From the NCBI GenBank assembly GCA_026398695.1, contig JAPLSJ010000035.1, positions 1-44,401 of the forward strand: 44,401 nt of DNA, in the 5' to 3' direction. The notes under the pieces are model-generated. The model made no database searches, had not been told where the DNA came from, and worked only from the letters and a program-made list of their open reading frames with translations. Shown here piece after piece: positions 1 through 7,708 of this stretch. How positions within the stretch are numbered: the first letter of the stretch is position 1; each line of letters opens with the position of its first letter. This DNA is from Arenimonas sp. GTDB taxonomy: Bacteria > Pseudomonadota > Gammaproteobacteria > Xanthomonadales > Xanthomonadaceae. The position numbers and the translations under genes are program-made.

Positions 1-1479
1 ATGCCCGTGCTGGTGGACCTGCAGGTGCTGCGCGACAACCAGGGCAATCCCTACGCGCAGGTCGGCCCGGCCGGGCTGGGCCTGCCGGACCCGGGCTTCT
101 ACGCCAGCACCGATCCGCTGGTGCAGCCGGTGGAAGTGCGCTACCTGGCCGCCGTGGCCGGCTGGCTGGGCCTGGCGGGCACGCCGGAGGCCAAGCGGGT
201 CGAACAGGCCGGCTGGGTCGGCCGCATGGAGCGCGACCTCGCCAAGGCCACCCTGGCCGGCGCCCCGTTCCAGGTGATGGCCATCAAGGACGCCCAGAAA
301 CTCGCCGGCGGCATCGACCTGGGCGGCATCCTCAAGGCCCACGGCCTGAAGGCCAGCCAGGTGGCCATGTCGAGCCCGGGCTATTTCCGCGCCCTCGACA
401 CGCTGCTGGCCAACGCCAAGCCCGACCAGTGGAAGGCCTACCTCAAGGCCCAGGTGCTGCGCGACATGGCGCCGACGCTGGGCAAGGACTTCCGCGATCC
501 GTGGGCGCAGCTGTACGAAGTGACGCTTGGCGGCCAGGCGACCCCCACCCCGCGCGCCGTGCGCGCGCGCCAGGTGCTGGAGGCGCGCGTGCCCGAGTTG
601 ATCGACGCCGCCTACACCCAGCGCTTCCTGCCGGTGCCGCGCCAGGAACGCGCGCAGGCGATCGCCGCTGCGGTCAAGGCCAGCGCACTGGCCGCCATCG
701 ACCGCGCCGCCTGGCTGAGCCCGGCCGGCAAGGCCTCGGCGCGCCAGCGCATGGAAGCCATGCAGATCCAGGTCGGCGCGATTGCGCCCGACAACGTCTT
801 CGACAGCCTCAAGTTCAACCGCCAGGATCTCGCCGGAAACGTGCTGGCGCTGCGTCGCTGGCTGATGCCCTACGCCCTCGTCCGCGCGCGCTACGCCTGG
901 CCGGCCGAACAGTGGCAGCCGCTGGTGGCGTACCTGCCGCAGGAAAACCGCCTGCTGGTGACCGCCGCCACGCTGCAGCCGCCGCTGCTGGACGACGCCG
1001 GCAGCGCCGCCGACTTCGGTGCGTTCGGCGCCCTGCTCGCCCAGCAGCTCAGCCTCGCCATCCAGACCTGGGACGGCGCCGACGCCGCCGCCTGGAGCAA
1101 GCGCAGCACGCCGCTGATCGCGCAGTACAACGCCTACTCGGCCACCGGTGGCGCCACGCGCGTCAACGGCACGCGCAGCTTCTCGCAGAACCAGGCCGAC
1201 CTGGCCGGCCTTGAGCTGGCCTGGGACGCCCTGAATGCGCAGGGCAAGCCCGACGCCGCCGCGTCCAAGGCCTTCTTCACCGGCTGGGCTGGCCTCTGGG
1301 CCCGCCAGGACAAGGACACCGCGCTGGCCGCGGCCCAGGCCACGGCCAACCACGCGCCCGGCAAGTGGCGCGTCAATGGCCCGCTGTCGAACCTGCCGGC
1401 CTTCGGGCAAGCCTTCGCCTGCAAGGGCACGGTCGCGATGCAGCGCCCGGCCAAGGACCAGGTCGCCCTCTGGCGCTGA
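1..1479 (+). CDS. M13 (neprilysin/PepO) family metallopeptidase homologue, 5'-partial, catalytic site lost
   Basis: The 492 visible residues align with the C-terminal two thirds of M13 peptidases, which are usually about 670-700 residues. The reading frame is open to the window edge, so the ATG at base 1 is probably internal and the true start lies outside. Family landmarks present are LGLPDPGFY (about residues 26-34), the LQPPLLD stretch (325-331) and the RVNGPLSN/FGQAF ending. The zinc site is gone: the HExxH position reads QQLSL (348-352) and the GENxAD position reads SQNQAD (395-400), so both histidines and both glutamates are replaced. Active family members are zinc endopeptidases of the periplasm or cell surface. 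This one is inferred to be non-hydrolytic, perhaps a binding or scaffold protein. The frame is intact, so it is not simply decayed. Its stop overlaps the rapA start (TGATG), suggesting co-translation. Confidence 0.85.
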   Translation: MPVLVDLQVLRDNQGNPYAQVGPAGLGLPDPGFYASTDPLVQPVEVRYLAAVAGWLGLAGTPEAKRVEQAGWVGRMERDLAKATLAGAPFQVMAIKDAQKLAGGIDLGGILKAHGLKASQVAMSSPGYFRALDTLLANAKPDQWKAYLKAQVLRDMAPTLGKDFRDPWAQLYEVTLGGQATPTPRAVRARQVLEARVPELIDAAYTQRFLPVPRQERAQAIAAAVKASALAAIDRAAWLSPAGKASARQRMEAMQIQVGAIAPDNVFDSLKFNRQDLAGNVLALRRWLMPYALVRARYAWPAEQWQPLVAYLPQENRLLVTAATLQPPLLDDAGSAADFGAFGALLAQQLSLAIQTWDGADAAAWSKRSTPLIAQYNAYSATGGATRVNGTRSFSQNQADLAGLELAWDALNAQGKPDAAASKAFFTGWAGLWARQDKDTALAAAQATANHAPGKWRVNGPLSNLPAFGQAFACKGTVAMQRPAKDQVALWR

Positions 1480-4325
1480 TGAATATTTTTGCTCCCGGCC
1501 AACGCTGGTTCTCCAGCGCCGAGCCCGAACTGGGCTTGGGAACCGTGCTCCGCCTCGCTGGCCGGCAGGTGCAGATCGTCTTCACCGGCACCGGCGTGGT
1601 GCGCATGTACGCCCTGGGTTCGGCGCCGCTGCTGCGCGCGGTGTTCCGCCCGGGTGAGCGCATCCGGGTCGATGGCCAGGACAAGACGGTTGAACACGCC
1701 GAGCTGCAGGATGCCCTGATCCTCTACACGTGCGACGGCTGCGTGCATGCCGAGGGTGAACTCGACGCCGAGCAGCCGGTGTCGCAGGCCGACTCGCGCC
1801 TGCTGTCGGGCCGCGTCGACCGCAACGACCAGTTCGAATTCCGCCGCGAGTGCCTGCAGCGTCGCGCCGACGCCCGGTCCCACGCGGGATGGGGAGTGCT
1901 TGGCGCGCGCATCGACCTGATACCGCACCAGCTGCGCGTGGCCGAGACGGCGGCGCAGCGGCGCCCGCCGCGCCTGCTGCTGGCCGACGAAGTGGGCCTG
2001 GGCAAGACCATCGAAGCCTGCCTGATCGTGGCCCAGCAACTGGCCAGCGGCCGCGCCAGGCGCGTGCTGGTGCTGCTGCCCGAAAGCCTGGTGAACCAGT
2101 GGTTCGTCGAGCTGCTGCGCCGCTTCAACCTCGCCTTCGCCATCTACGACGAAGAGCGCTGCGAATCGCTCGAGATGACCGAGCCCAAGGCCAATCCGTT
2201 CGAGGACGAACAGTGCGTCATCGCCTCGGTGGACTGGCTGGCCAGCCATGAAAAGCGCGCCCGCCAGGCCATCGCCGCCGGCTGGGACCTGCTGCTGGTG
2301 GACGAAGCGCACCACCTGGTGTGGACGCCGGAATTCGCCAGCCCCGGCTACGCGCTGGTGGAATCACTCGCCGCGCGCACGCCCGGCCTGCTGCTGCTCA
2401 CCGCCACGCCCGAACAGCTGGGCCTGGGCGGCCACTTCGCGCGCCTGCGCCTGCTCGACCCGGCGCGCTACACCGACCTGGACGCCTACCGCAGCGAGTC
2501 GCGCGGCTACCAGGCGCTGTCGGCGCTGGCCGAGCGCCTGCTCGAAGGCCAGTCGCTCACCACCGACGACATGGCCACGCTGGCCGGCCTGTTCCCGGGC
2601 GAAGAAGACGCCCTGGTCGCGCGCCTGGGCCGCATCGCCGCCGGCGACGACTACGAGCGCGATTCGCTGCTGGCCGACCTGGTGGACCGCCACGGCACCG
2701 GCCGCGTGATGGTGCGCAACCGTCGCGCCGCGGTCGGCGGCTTCCCCACCCGCCTGCCGCATGTGTCGGTGCTGCCGGAGCCGGAAGACCCCACCGTGCT
2801 GGGCTGCCTGCGCGCCGAGTTCGCCCACGACGTCGGCGACACCGACGACGAACCCGCCCACGATTACGCCCGCGACCCGCGCACCGACTGGCTGCTGGGC
2901 ATCCTGGAGGCCGTGGCGCCGGCCAAGGTGCTGCTGCTGTGCCGCTCGCGCGCCAAGGTGCAGGCGCTGGAAGAAGCGCTGCGCCTGCGCAGCGGCCTGA
3001 AAGTGGCGCGCTTCCACGAAGACATGAACCTGCTGCAGCGCGACCGCAACGCGGCCTACTTCGCCGACGCCGACGGCGCGCGCCTGCTGATCGCCAGCGA
3101 AATCGGCGCCGAGGGCCGCAACTTCCAGTTCGCCCAGCACCTGGTGATGTGGGACCTGCCGCTGCACCCCGACATGCTCGAACAGCGCATCGGCCGCCTG
3201 GACCGCATCGGCCAGCGCGGCGACGTCAACATCCACGCCTCCGCCGTTGCCGGCAGCGCGCAGGAAGTGCTGCTGCGCTGGGTGCACGAAGGCCTGGACG
3301 CATTCCGCGGCGTGCTGGCCGACGGCCGCGAGCTGCTGCGCAGCTTCGGCGCCGAACTGCTGCAGCTGGCCGAACAGGACGGCGACGCCCGCGAGCCCGC
3401 GCTCACCGAGCTGATTGCCCGCAGCCGCGACAAGCACGCCGAACTCGCGCTGGTGATCGCCCAGGGCCGCGACCGCCTGCTCGAACTGGGCAGCCGCCGC
3501 GGCGCCAGCGAAGGCGCCCTGCTCGCCGCGCTGCGCGACGACGACCAGCACGCCGCCATGGACGACCACGCCCTGCGCCTGATGGAAGCCTTCGGCGTGC
3601 ACAACGAGTCGCTGGCCCCCGGCATCTGGCTGCTCGATCCCGAGCACGTCACGGTGGACGGCTTCGAGGAACTCAAGCACGGCCCGCGCATGGCCACCTT
3701 CGACCGCATCATCGCGCTGGGCCGCGACGACCTGCTGTACCTGCGCGCCGACCATCCGCTGCTGCTGTCGGCGGGCGAACTGCTGATCTCGGGCGAATAC
3801 GGCAACGCCGCCTTCCTGGTGGACGACAGCCTGCCGCCGCGCACCGTGGTGCTCGAAGCGCTGAACATCATGGAATGCGTGGCGCCCGCGGCGCTGGACG
3901 TGGAGCGCTACCTGCCGCCGTCGCCACTGAGCGTGGCGGTGGACACGCGCCTGCAGGTGCGTCCGGAATTCTCGCCCGGCGAGCGTTCGCGCCTGCGCGC
4001 CGGCGACCGGGTGTTCGACCTGTCGGCGCAGCGCAAGGTGCTGGCCGCGCTGGTGCCGCCGATGCTCGAACGCATCCGCGCCGCCACGGTGGAGCTGGCG
4101 CAGGCCCGCATCGACGCGGCGGTGGCCAAGGCCGACATGCTGCTGTCGAACGAGATCGACCGCCTCACCGCGCTAGCCCGGGTCAACCCGTCGGTGCGCC
4201 CGGCGGAAATCGCCGCGCTGGAAACCGAGCGCGACGCCCTGCTGGCCGTGCTGCCCACCGCGCGCCCGCGCCTGGACAGCCTGCGCCTGGTCGCGAGCAC
4301 CGACTTCCTGCAGCTGCGGCGCTGA
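1479..4325 (+). CDS. rapA: RNA polymerase-associated ATPase RapA (SWI2/SNF2 family)
   Basis: 948 residues, close to the roughly 968 of E. coli RapA. The protein is a Swi2/Snf2 translocase that binds RNA polymerase and promotes its recycling after transcription. Visible motifs in order: an N-terminal beta-barrel (Tudor-like) region in the first 110 residues, Walker A DEVGLGKT near residue 170, DEAHH near 274, LLLTATPEQLG near 305, and the helicase motif VI QRIGRLDRIGQ near 569, followed by the long RapA-specific C-terminal region. I chose the ATG at 1479 because it overlaps the upstream stop and gives the family N-terminus (MNIFAPGQRW); an in-frame ATG further upstream lies inside the M13 gene. 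Its stop codon sits in a hairpin shared with the convergent rhomboid gene. Confidence 0.95.
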   Translation: MNIFAPGQRWFSSAEPELGLGTVLRLAGRQVQIVFTGTGVVRMYALGSAPLLRAVFRPGERIRVDGQDKTVEHAELQDALILYTCDGCVHAEGELDAEQPVSQADSRLLSGRVDRNDQFEFRRECLQRRADARSHAGWGVLGARIDLIPHQLRVAETAAQRRPPRLLLADEVGLGKTIEACLIVAQQLASGRARRVLVLLPESLVNQWFVELLRRFNLAFAIYDEERCESLEMTEPKANPFEDEQCVIASVDWLASHEKRARQAIAAGWDLLLVDEAHHLVWTPEFASPGYALVESLAARTPGLLLLTATPEQLGLGGHFARLRLLDPARYTDLDAYRSESRGYQALSALAERLLEGQSLTTDDMATLAGLFPGEEDALVARLGRIAAGDDYERDSLLADLVDRHGTGRVMVRNRRAAVGGFPTRLPHVSVLPEPEDPTVLGCLRAEFAHDVGDTDDEPAHDYARDPRTDWLLGILEAVAPAKVLLLCRSRAKVQALEEALRLRSGLKVARFHEDMNLLQRDRNAAYFADADGARLLIASEIGAEGRNFQFAQHLVMWDLPLHPDMLEQRIGRLDRIGQRGDVNIHASAVAGSAQEVLLRWVHEGLDAFRGVLADGRELLRSFGAELLQLAEQDGDAREPALTELIARSRDKHAELALVIAQGRDRLLELGSRRGASEGALLAALRDDDQHAAMDDHALRLMEAFGVHNESLAPGIWLLDPEHVTVDGFEELKHGPRMATFDRIIALGRDDLLYLRADHPLLLSAGELLISGEYGNAAFLVDDSLPPRTVVLEALNIMECVAPAALDVERYLPPSPLSVAVDTRLQVRPEFSPGERSRLRAGDRVFDLSAQRKVLAALVPPMLERIRAATVELAQARIDAAVAKADMLLSNEIDRLTALARVNPSVRPAEIAALETERDALLAVLPTARPRLDSLRLVASTDFLQLRR

Positions 4326-4341
4326 GGCGCCGCCTCAGCGC
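4319..4341. terminator. Hairpin holding the stop codons of two convergent genes
   Basis: Perfect 10-base arms (4319-4328 and 4332-4341) separated by GCC. The left arm contains the rapA TGA and the right arm contains the rhomboid stop on the other strand. There is no U-tract on either side, so if it acts as a terminator it is not a classical one. It could serve both genes. Confidence 0.45.
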
Positions 4342-4985
4342 ACCAGGCGTGGGCCCGGCGGGCGACGACCGCCGAACGGCGGCTGGCCGCGCCAATAGCG
4401 GATCATCAGCCAACCGAAGAGCATCCCGCCCAGGTGCGCAAAGTGGGCGATGCCCGAGCTGGTGCTGAACACGCCCAGCAACAGCTCGATGGCGCCGAAC
4501 ACGATGACGAACGTGCGCGCCTTCATCGGGATCGGTGGGATCAGCAGCATGAGCTGGCGATTGGGGAACAGCATGCCGTACGCGAGCAGCAGGCCGTACA
4601 CGCCGCCCGAGGCACCCACCGTCGGGTAGATGCCCTTGCCCGTGATGCCCGTGGTCGCCACCAGCAGCTGCACCAGGCCCGCACCCGCGACGCAGGTGAT
4701 GAAATACGTGAGGAAGCGCTTGGAGCCCCACGTGGCCTCGATGGACGCGCCGAACATGAAGAGCGCGAAGGCGTTGAAGAACAGGTGGCCGAAATCGCCG
4801 TGCAGGAACCCGTAGCTGATGATCTGCCACGGCAGGAAGCCGACGAAGCTGCCGTCACCAACCGGATGCTCGCCCAGCGGCCACAGCGCCAGGTAACGCA
4901 TCATCGGTTCAGGCAGGAAGTACTGGAGCAGGAATCCCGCGCCCATGGCCCAGAGCAGGCCGGTGGTGACCGGTGGCATGCGCAT
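4335..4985 (-). CDS. Rhomboid family intramembrane serine protease
   Basis: 216 residues with about six hydrophobic segments, the size of a minimal bacterial rhomboid. The catalytic serine lies in GASGG (about residues 124-128) and the catalytic histidine in HFAHLGGM near residue 185. The HGDFGHLFFN segment near residue 62 matches the conserved H-x4-H-x3-N region of the second helix. Rhomboids cleave transmembrane helices of substrate proteins within the inner membrane; the substrate here is unknown. The gene is divergent from the 2OG oxygenase gene, with 40 bases between the two starts, and convergent with rapA. The tail after the last helix is short and Pro/Gly/Arg-rich. Confidence 0.92.
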   Translation of the reverse strand: MRMPPVTTGLLWAMGAGFLLQYFLPEPMMRYLALWPLGEHPVGDGSFVGFLPWQIISYGFLHGDFGHLFFNAFALFMFGASIEATWGSKRFLTYFITCVAGAGLVQLLVATTGITGKGIYPTVGASGGVYGLLLAYGMLFPNRQLMLLIPPIPMKARTFVIVFGAIELLLGVFSTSSGIAHFAHLGGMLFGWLMIRYWRGQPPFGGRRPPGPRLVR

Positions 4986-5013
4986 GCGTGGCGTTTCCGT
5001 GTGGACGTGTGCG

Positions 5014-5020
5014 TATCATA
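5014..5020. promoter_or_regulatory. Overlapping divergent -10 elements, rhomboid and 2OG oxygenase
   Basis: TATCAT (5014-5019, plus) and TATGAT (5020-5015, minus) overlap face to face in the 40-base gap between the two starts. On the plus strand the hexamer ends six bases before the ATG at 5026, so a start site at normal spacing would fall on the ATG itself and give a leaderless mRNA. No convincing -35 is seen. This is inferred from sequence only. Confidence 0.35.
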
Positions 5021-5025
5021 GCCCG

Positions 5026-5655
5026 ATGCGCTCCATCCCCTCGCTCCTGCACGGCGACACGCCGTTGGACGAGGTGGCGGCCGACCTGCGCCTGCGCGAC
5101 TGGACCACGCTCGACATCGACCCGGGCCACGCGCTGCTGGTGGCTGCGGCGACGGAAGCCCGCGCGCACCAGGCCATCGTGCGGCTCCGGCCCGCATCCA
5201 CCGGGCGTGACGCGGGCATCCGCCTCGCCGGGATGCGCGGCGACGACACCCTCTGGCTCGACGCTCCGGCATGCGGCGGAGCCGCGCGCGACCTGCTGGC
5301 CGCGCTGGACGGGCTTCGCGAAGGCCTCAACCGCCGCCTGACGCTTGGCCTGGCCAGCGTCGAGGCGCACTTCGCGCACTACCCTGTCGGCGCGGGCTAC
5401 GCACGGCACGTGGACGGCTTCCGGAGCGACGATGCGCGCGTGCTTTCGCTCGTGCTCTACCTCAACCGGGACTGGCCGGCCGACGCCGGCGGCGCACTGC
5501 GCCTGCACCTGCGCGACGGCCCGCGCGACATCGCACCGATGCAGGGCCGCATGGTCATTTTCCTGAGCGCCGACGTCGAACACGAAGTGATGCCCGCCAC
5601 GCTGCCGCGCTACAGCGTCGCCGCGTGGTTCCGCCAGCGGCCGCGCCCGGCCTGA
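5026..5655 (+). CDS. 2OG-Fe(II) oxygenase, prolyl-4-hydroxylase/EGL-9-like
   Basis: 209 residues. The C-terminal half carries the double-stranded beta-helix signature: HFAHYPVGAGYARHVDGF (iron ligands HxD near residues 130-132), then a histidine in VEHEVMP near 187 and an arginine in RYSVAAW near 197 that would bind 2-oxoglutarate. Such enzymes hydroxylate a protein or small molecule using O2 and 2-oxoglutarate; the substrate cannot be told here. Bacterial SM-20/PHD-like proteins of this size are known, some acting on translation factors. The ATG at 5026 is preferred over an upstream in-frame ATG at 4945 that would overlap the divergent rhomboid gene. It is convergent with the ATL gene; the two stops lie in the 12-base palindrome CTGAGCGCTCAG (5652-5663). 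Confidence 0.85.
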   Translation: MRSIPSLLHGDTPLDEVAADLRLRDWTTLDIDPGHALLVAAATEARAHQAIVRLRPASTGRDAGIRLAGMRGDDTLWLDAPACGGAARDLLAALDGLREGLNRRLTLGLASVEAHFAHYPVGAGYARHVDGFRSDDARVLSLVLYLNRDWPADAGGALRLHLRDGPRDIAPMQGRMVIFLSADVEHEVMPATLPRYSVAAWFRQRPRPA

Positions 5656-5659
5656 GCGC

Positions 5660-6040
5660 TCAGCGCCGGTGCGGAGGAATCGGCACTTCCGGCGGCGCCC
5701 ACAGCAGTTCGTCCAGCGTCGGCGCCGCGCGCTGGCCGCGCACCCGCCCCGCTTCCACCTGCACGCCCTCGGCGCGCAGCCGCTGCACCTGCTCGTCGAA
5801 GCCTTCCGAGCCGGCGGGAAACGCCACGCGCCCGTCCGAGCGCAGCACGCGGTGCCAGGGCAGGCCCGGCTCGTCGCCGGCCGACAGCACCCTGGCCACC
5901 AGCCGCGCGCAGCCGGGCAGCCCGGCGCGGCGCGCCACTTCTCCGTACCCGGCCACTTCGCCGGCGGCAATGGCCCGCACCGCGGCCAGGATCAGGCGGC
6001 GGCGTTCGGCGGGCGTGGTGGCGTTAGGCTTTCCGGGCAT
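5660..6040 (-). CDS. Alkyltransferase-like protein (MGMT/Ogt DNA-binding family)
   Basis: 126 residues matching only the helix-turn-helix DNA-binding domain of O6-alkylguanine-DNA alkyltransferases (GYGEVARRAG near residue 31, then LPWHRVLRSDGRVAFP near 60). The active-site cysteine of the usual PCHR motif is replaced by tryptophan (PWHR), the hallmark of ATL proteins. ATLs bind and flag O6-alkylguanine lesions for nucleotide excision repair and do not remove the alkyl group. An extra 25-residue Pro-rich tail follows the domain. It is divergent from the small gene at 6082. Confidence 0.9.
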   Translation of the reverse strand: MPGKPNATTPAERRRLILAAVRAIAAGEVAGYGEVARRAGLPGCARLVARVLSAGDEPGLPWHRVLRSDGRVAFPAGSEGFDEQVQRLRAEGVQVEAGRVRGQRAAPTLDELLWAPPEVPIPPHRR

Positions 6041-6081
6041 GCGGGTTTAGGATAACCCTCCCACTGGTTTTCGCCTTCCCC

Positions 6082-6489
6082 ATGCAGAACTTCGAACAGA
6101 TCCGCGCCCACCTCCAGGGCAAGTACAAGCTCACGGCCAGCGAGCCCTACCTGGCCTGCGTGCAGCTGTCGCTGTCCCAGGGCCGCCGGCACCAGAGCAT
6201 CTTCCTGTCGGAAATGGTGGGCGAGGACAGCCGGCCCTACCTGCGCGTGAGCACCGTCATCGCGCCGATGACCGGCATCGACGCCCGCCGCATGCTGGCC
6301 TTCAACTGGGAAAGCCGCCTGGGCTACCTGGCCCTGGGCGAACTCGATTCGGTGCCCTACCTGCAGCTGTGCGAGAACCGCCCGTACGACACCTTGAACG
6401 GCGCCGAGCTCGACCGCCTGGTGCTGGAGATCGGCGGCCTGGGCGACCAGATGGAGCGCATGCTCTCCGCCGGTGGCGACCTGCTTTAA
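6082..6489 (+). CDS. Conserved hypothetical protein, CesT/YbjN-like
   Basis: 135 residues, no signal peptide and no membrane segment. The alternation of short strands and helices, with hydrophobic runs LRVSTVIAPM and YLALGELDSVPYLQLCENRPYDTL and a C-terminal helix LDRLVLEIGGLGDQMERML, resembles the small YbjN/type III chaperone-like fold. This is a resemblance only, since no type III genes are nearby. A -10-like TAGGAT lies at 6047-6052. The gene ends 11 bases before a long inverted repeat and is convergent with pit. Function unknown. Confidence 0.7.
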   Translation: MQNFEQIRAHLQGKYKLTASEPYLACVQLSLSQGRRHQSIFLSEMVGEDSRPYLRVSTVIAPMTGIDARRMLAFNWESRLGYLALGELDSVPYLQLCENRPYDTLNGAELDRLVLEIGGLGDQMERMLSAGGDLL

Positions 6490-6500
6490 GCGGCACACGC

Positions 6501-6571
6501 CCCTGTGGGAGGGACTTCAGTCCCGATCGCCTTTCGCCAAGAGCATCGGGACTGAAGTCCCTCCCACAGGG
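6501..6571. repeat. Perfect 27-base inverted repeat, REP-like, between convergent genes
   Basis: Left arm 6501-6527 and right arm 6545-6571 are exact reverse complements, with a 17-base loop. The arm carries GTGGGAGGGACTTCAGTCCC, which itself contains the smaller inverted repeat GGGACTTCAGTCCC. Dispersed GTGGGAGGGACTT...-type repeats are common in xanthomonad and pseudomonad genomes (general knowledge, not searched here). It sits exactly in the 90-base gap between the convergent genes ending at 6489 and 6580 and could terminate both transcripts. Confidence 0.85.
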
Positions 6572-6579
6572 TGGCTGCG

Positions 6580-7704
6580 TCAGCCCCAGCCCAGCGCCAC
6601 CACGCCCTTGAGCAGGAAGTAGGCCATCAGGCCCGCGGCCGGGATGGTGAGCACCCAGGCCCAGACGATCTTCTGGATCACCGTCCACTGCAGCGCGCGC
6701 GGGTTCTTGGCCACGCCCACGCCCATGATGGCGGTGGAGATGCTGTGCGTGGTGGACACCGGCATGCCGAAGTGCGCGGCCAGGGTGAGGATGGTGGCCG
6801 AGCTGGTTTCCGCCGCGAAACCATGGATGGGATGCAGCTTCACCATCTTGTGGCCCAGCGTCTTGATGATGCGCCAACCGCCCGCCGCAGTGCCGGCGGC
6901 CATCACCAGCGCGCAGGTGATGACGATCCAGAGTTCGATGCCTTCGCTGTCGCCCGGGTGCATGAAGGCCAGCCAGCCCGGCAGGTTGTCGAGCGTGCCC
7001 GAGGCCTCGGCGCCGATCAGGGCCAGGGCGATGATGCCCATGGTCTTCTGCGCGTCGTTGGTGCCGTGGGCGAAGCCCATGTAGGCGGCGCTGACGATCT
7101 GCGCCTTGCCGAAGAAGGCGTTCACCCAGCGCGGCCGCGAGATGCGCGCGATCCAGCCGCCGGCGCCGTTCATGGCGCTGATGATGGCCATCAGCGACCC
7201 CATCATCACCAGGCCCAGCGTGAAGCCCGCCACCGGCGAGCTGATCATCGGCACCACCACTTTCCAGAAGATGCCCTGGCTCTTGGTCCAGTCCTCGGCC
7301 GCGCGCGACCAGATCAGCGCGTCGAAGCTGTTGTCGGAAGCCGCCAGCGCCGCGCCGCACAGGCCGCCGATCAGGGCGTGGCTGGACGAGGAAGGCAGAC
7401 CGAACCACCAGGTGATCAGGTTCCAGATGATGCCGCCCGACAGCGCGCAGATGATCAGCTGCGAGGTGACCTCCACCACCTCGGCGTCGATCAGGCCCGA
7501 GGAGATGGTCTTGGCCACCGCCGTGCCGGCCAGTGCGCCGATCAGGTTCATGCTGGCGGCCAGGACCACGGCCTGGGTGGGGTTGAGCACCTTGGTGGCC
7601 ACCACGGTGGCGATGGAGTTGGCGGTGTCGTGGAAACCGTTGATGTACTCGAACACCAGGGCCGTCAGGATGACGACCAGGACCAGGGCCAGGGCGGTGG
7701 TCAT
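6580..7704 (-). CDS. pit: Low-affinity inorganic phosphate transporter (Pit family)
   Basis: 374 residues with about ten hydrophobic segments. Both copies of the duplicated Pit/PiT signature are present: GFHDTANSIATVV near residue 23 and GFAHGTNDAQKTMG in the second half. Pit proteins import metal-phosphate by proton symport across the inner membrane. The PhoU-like gene lies four bases upstream on the same strand, the usual pairing for this transporter class, so the two form one operon. This member is shorter than E. coli PitA (499 residues) because it lacks the large central cytoplasmic insert; such short forms are typical beside DUF47 genes. Confidence 0.94.
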   Translation of the reverse strand: MTTALALVLVVILTALVFEYINGFHDTANSIATVVATKVLNPTQAVVLAASMNLIGALAGTAVAKTISSGLIDAEVVEVTSQLIICALSGGIIWNLITWWFGLPSSSSHALIGGLCGAALAASDNSFDALIWSRAAEDWTKSQGIFWKVVVPMISSPVAGFTLGLVMMGSLMAIISAMNGAGGWIARISRPRWVNAFFGKAQIVSAAYMGFAHGTNDAQKTMGIIALALIGAEASGTLDNLPGWLAFMHPGDSEGIELWIVITCALVMAAGTAAGGWRIIKTLGHKMVKLHPIHGFAAETSSATILTLAAHFGMPVSTTHSISTAIMGVGVAKNPRALQWTVIQKIVWAWVLTIPAAGLMAYFLLKGVVALGWG

Positions 7705-7708
7705 GGCT

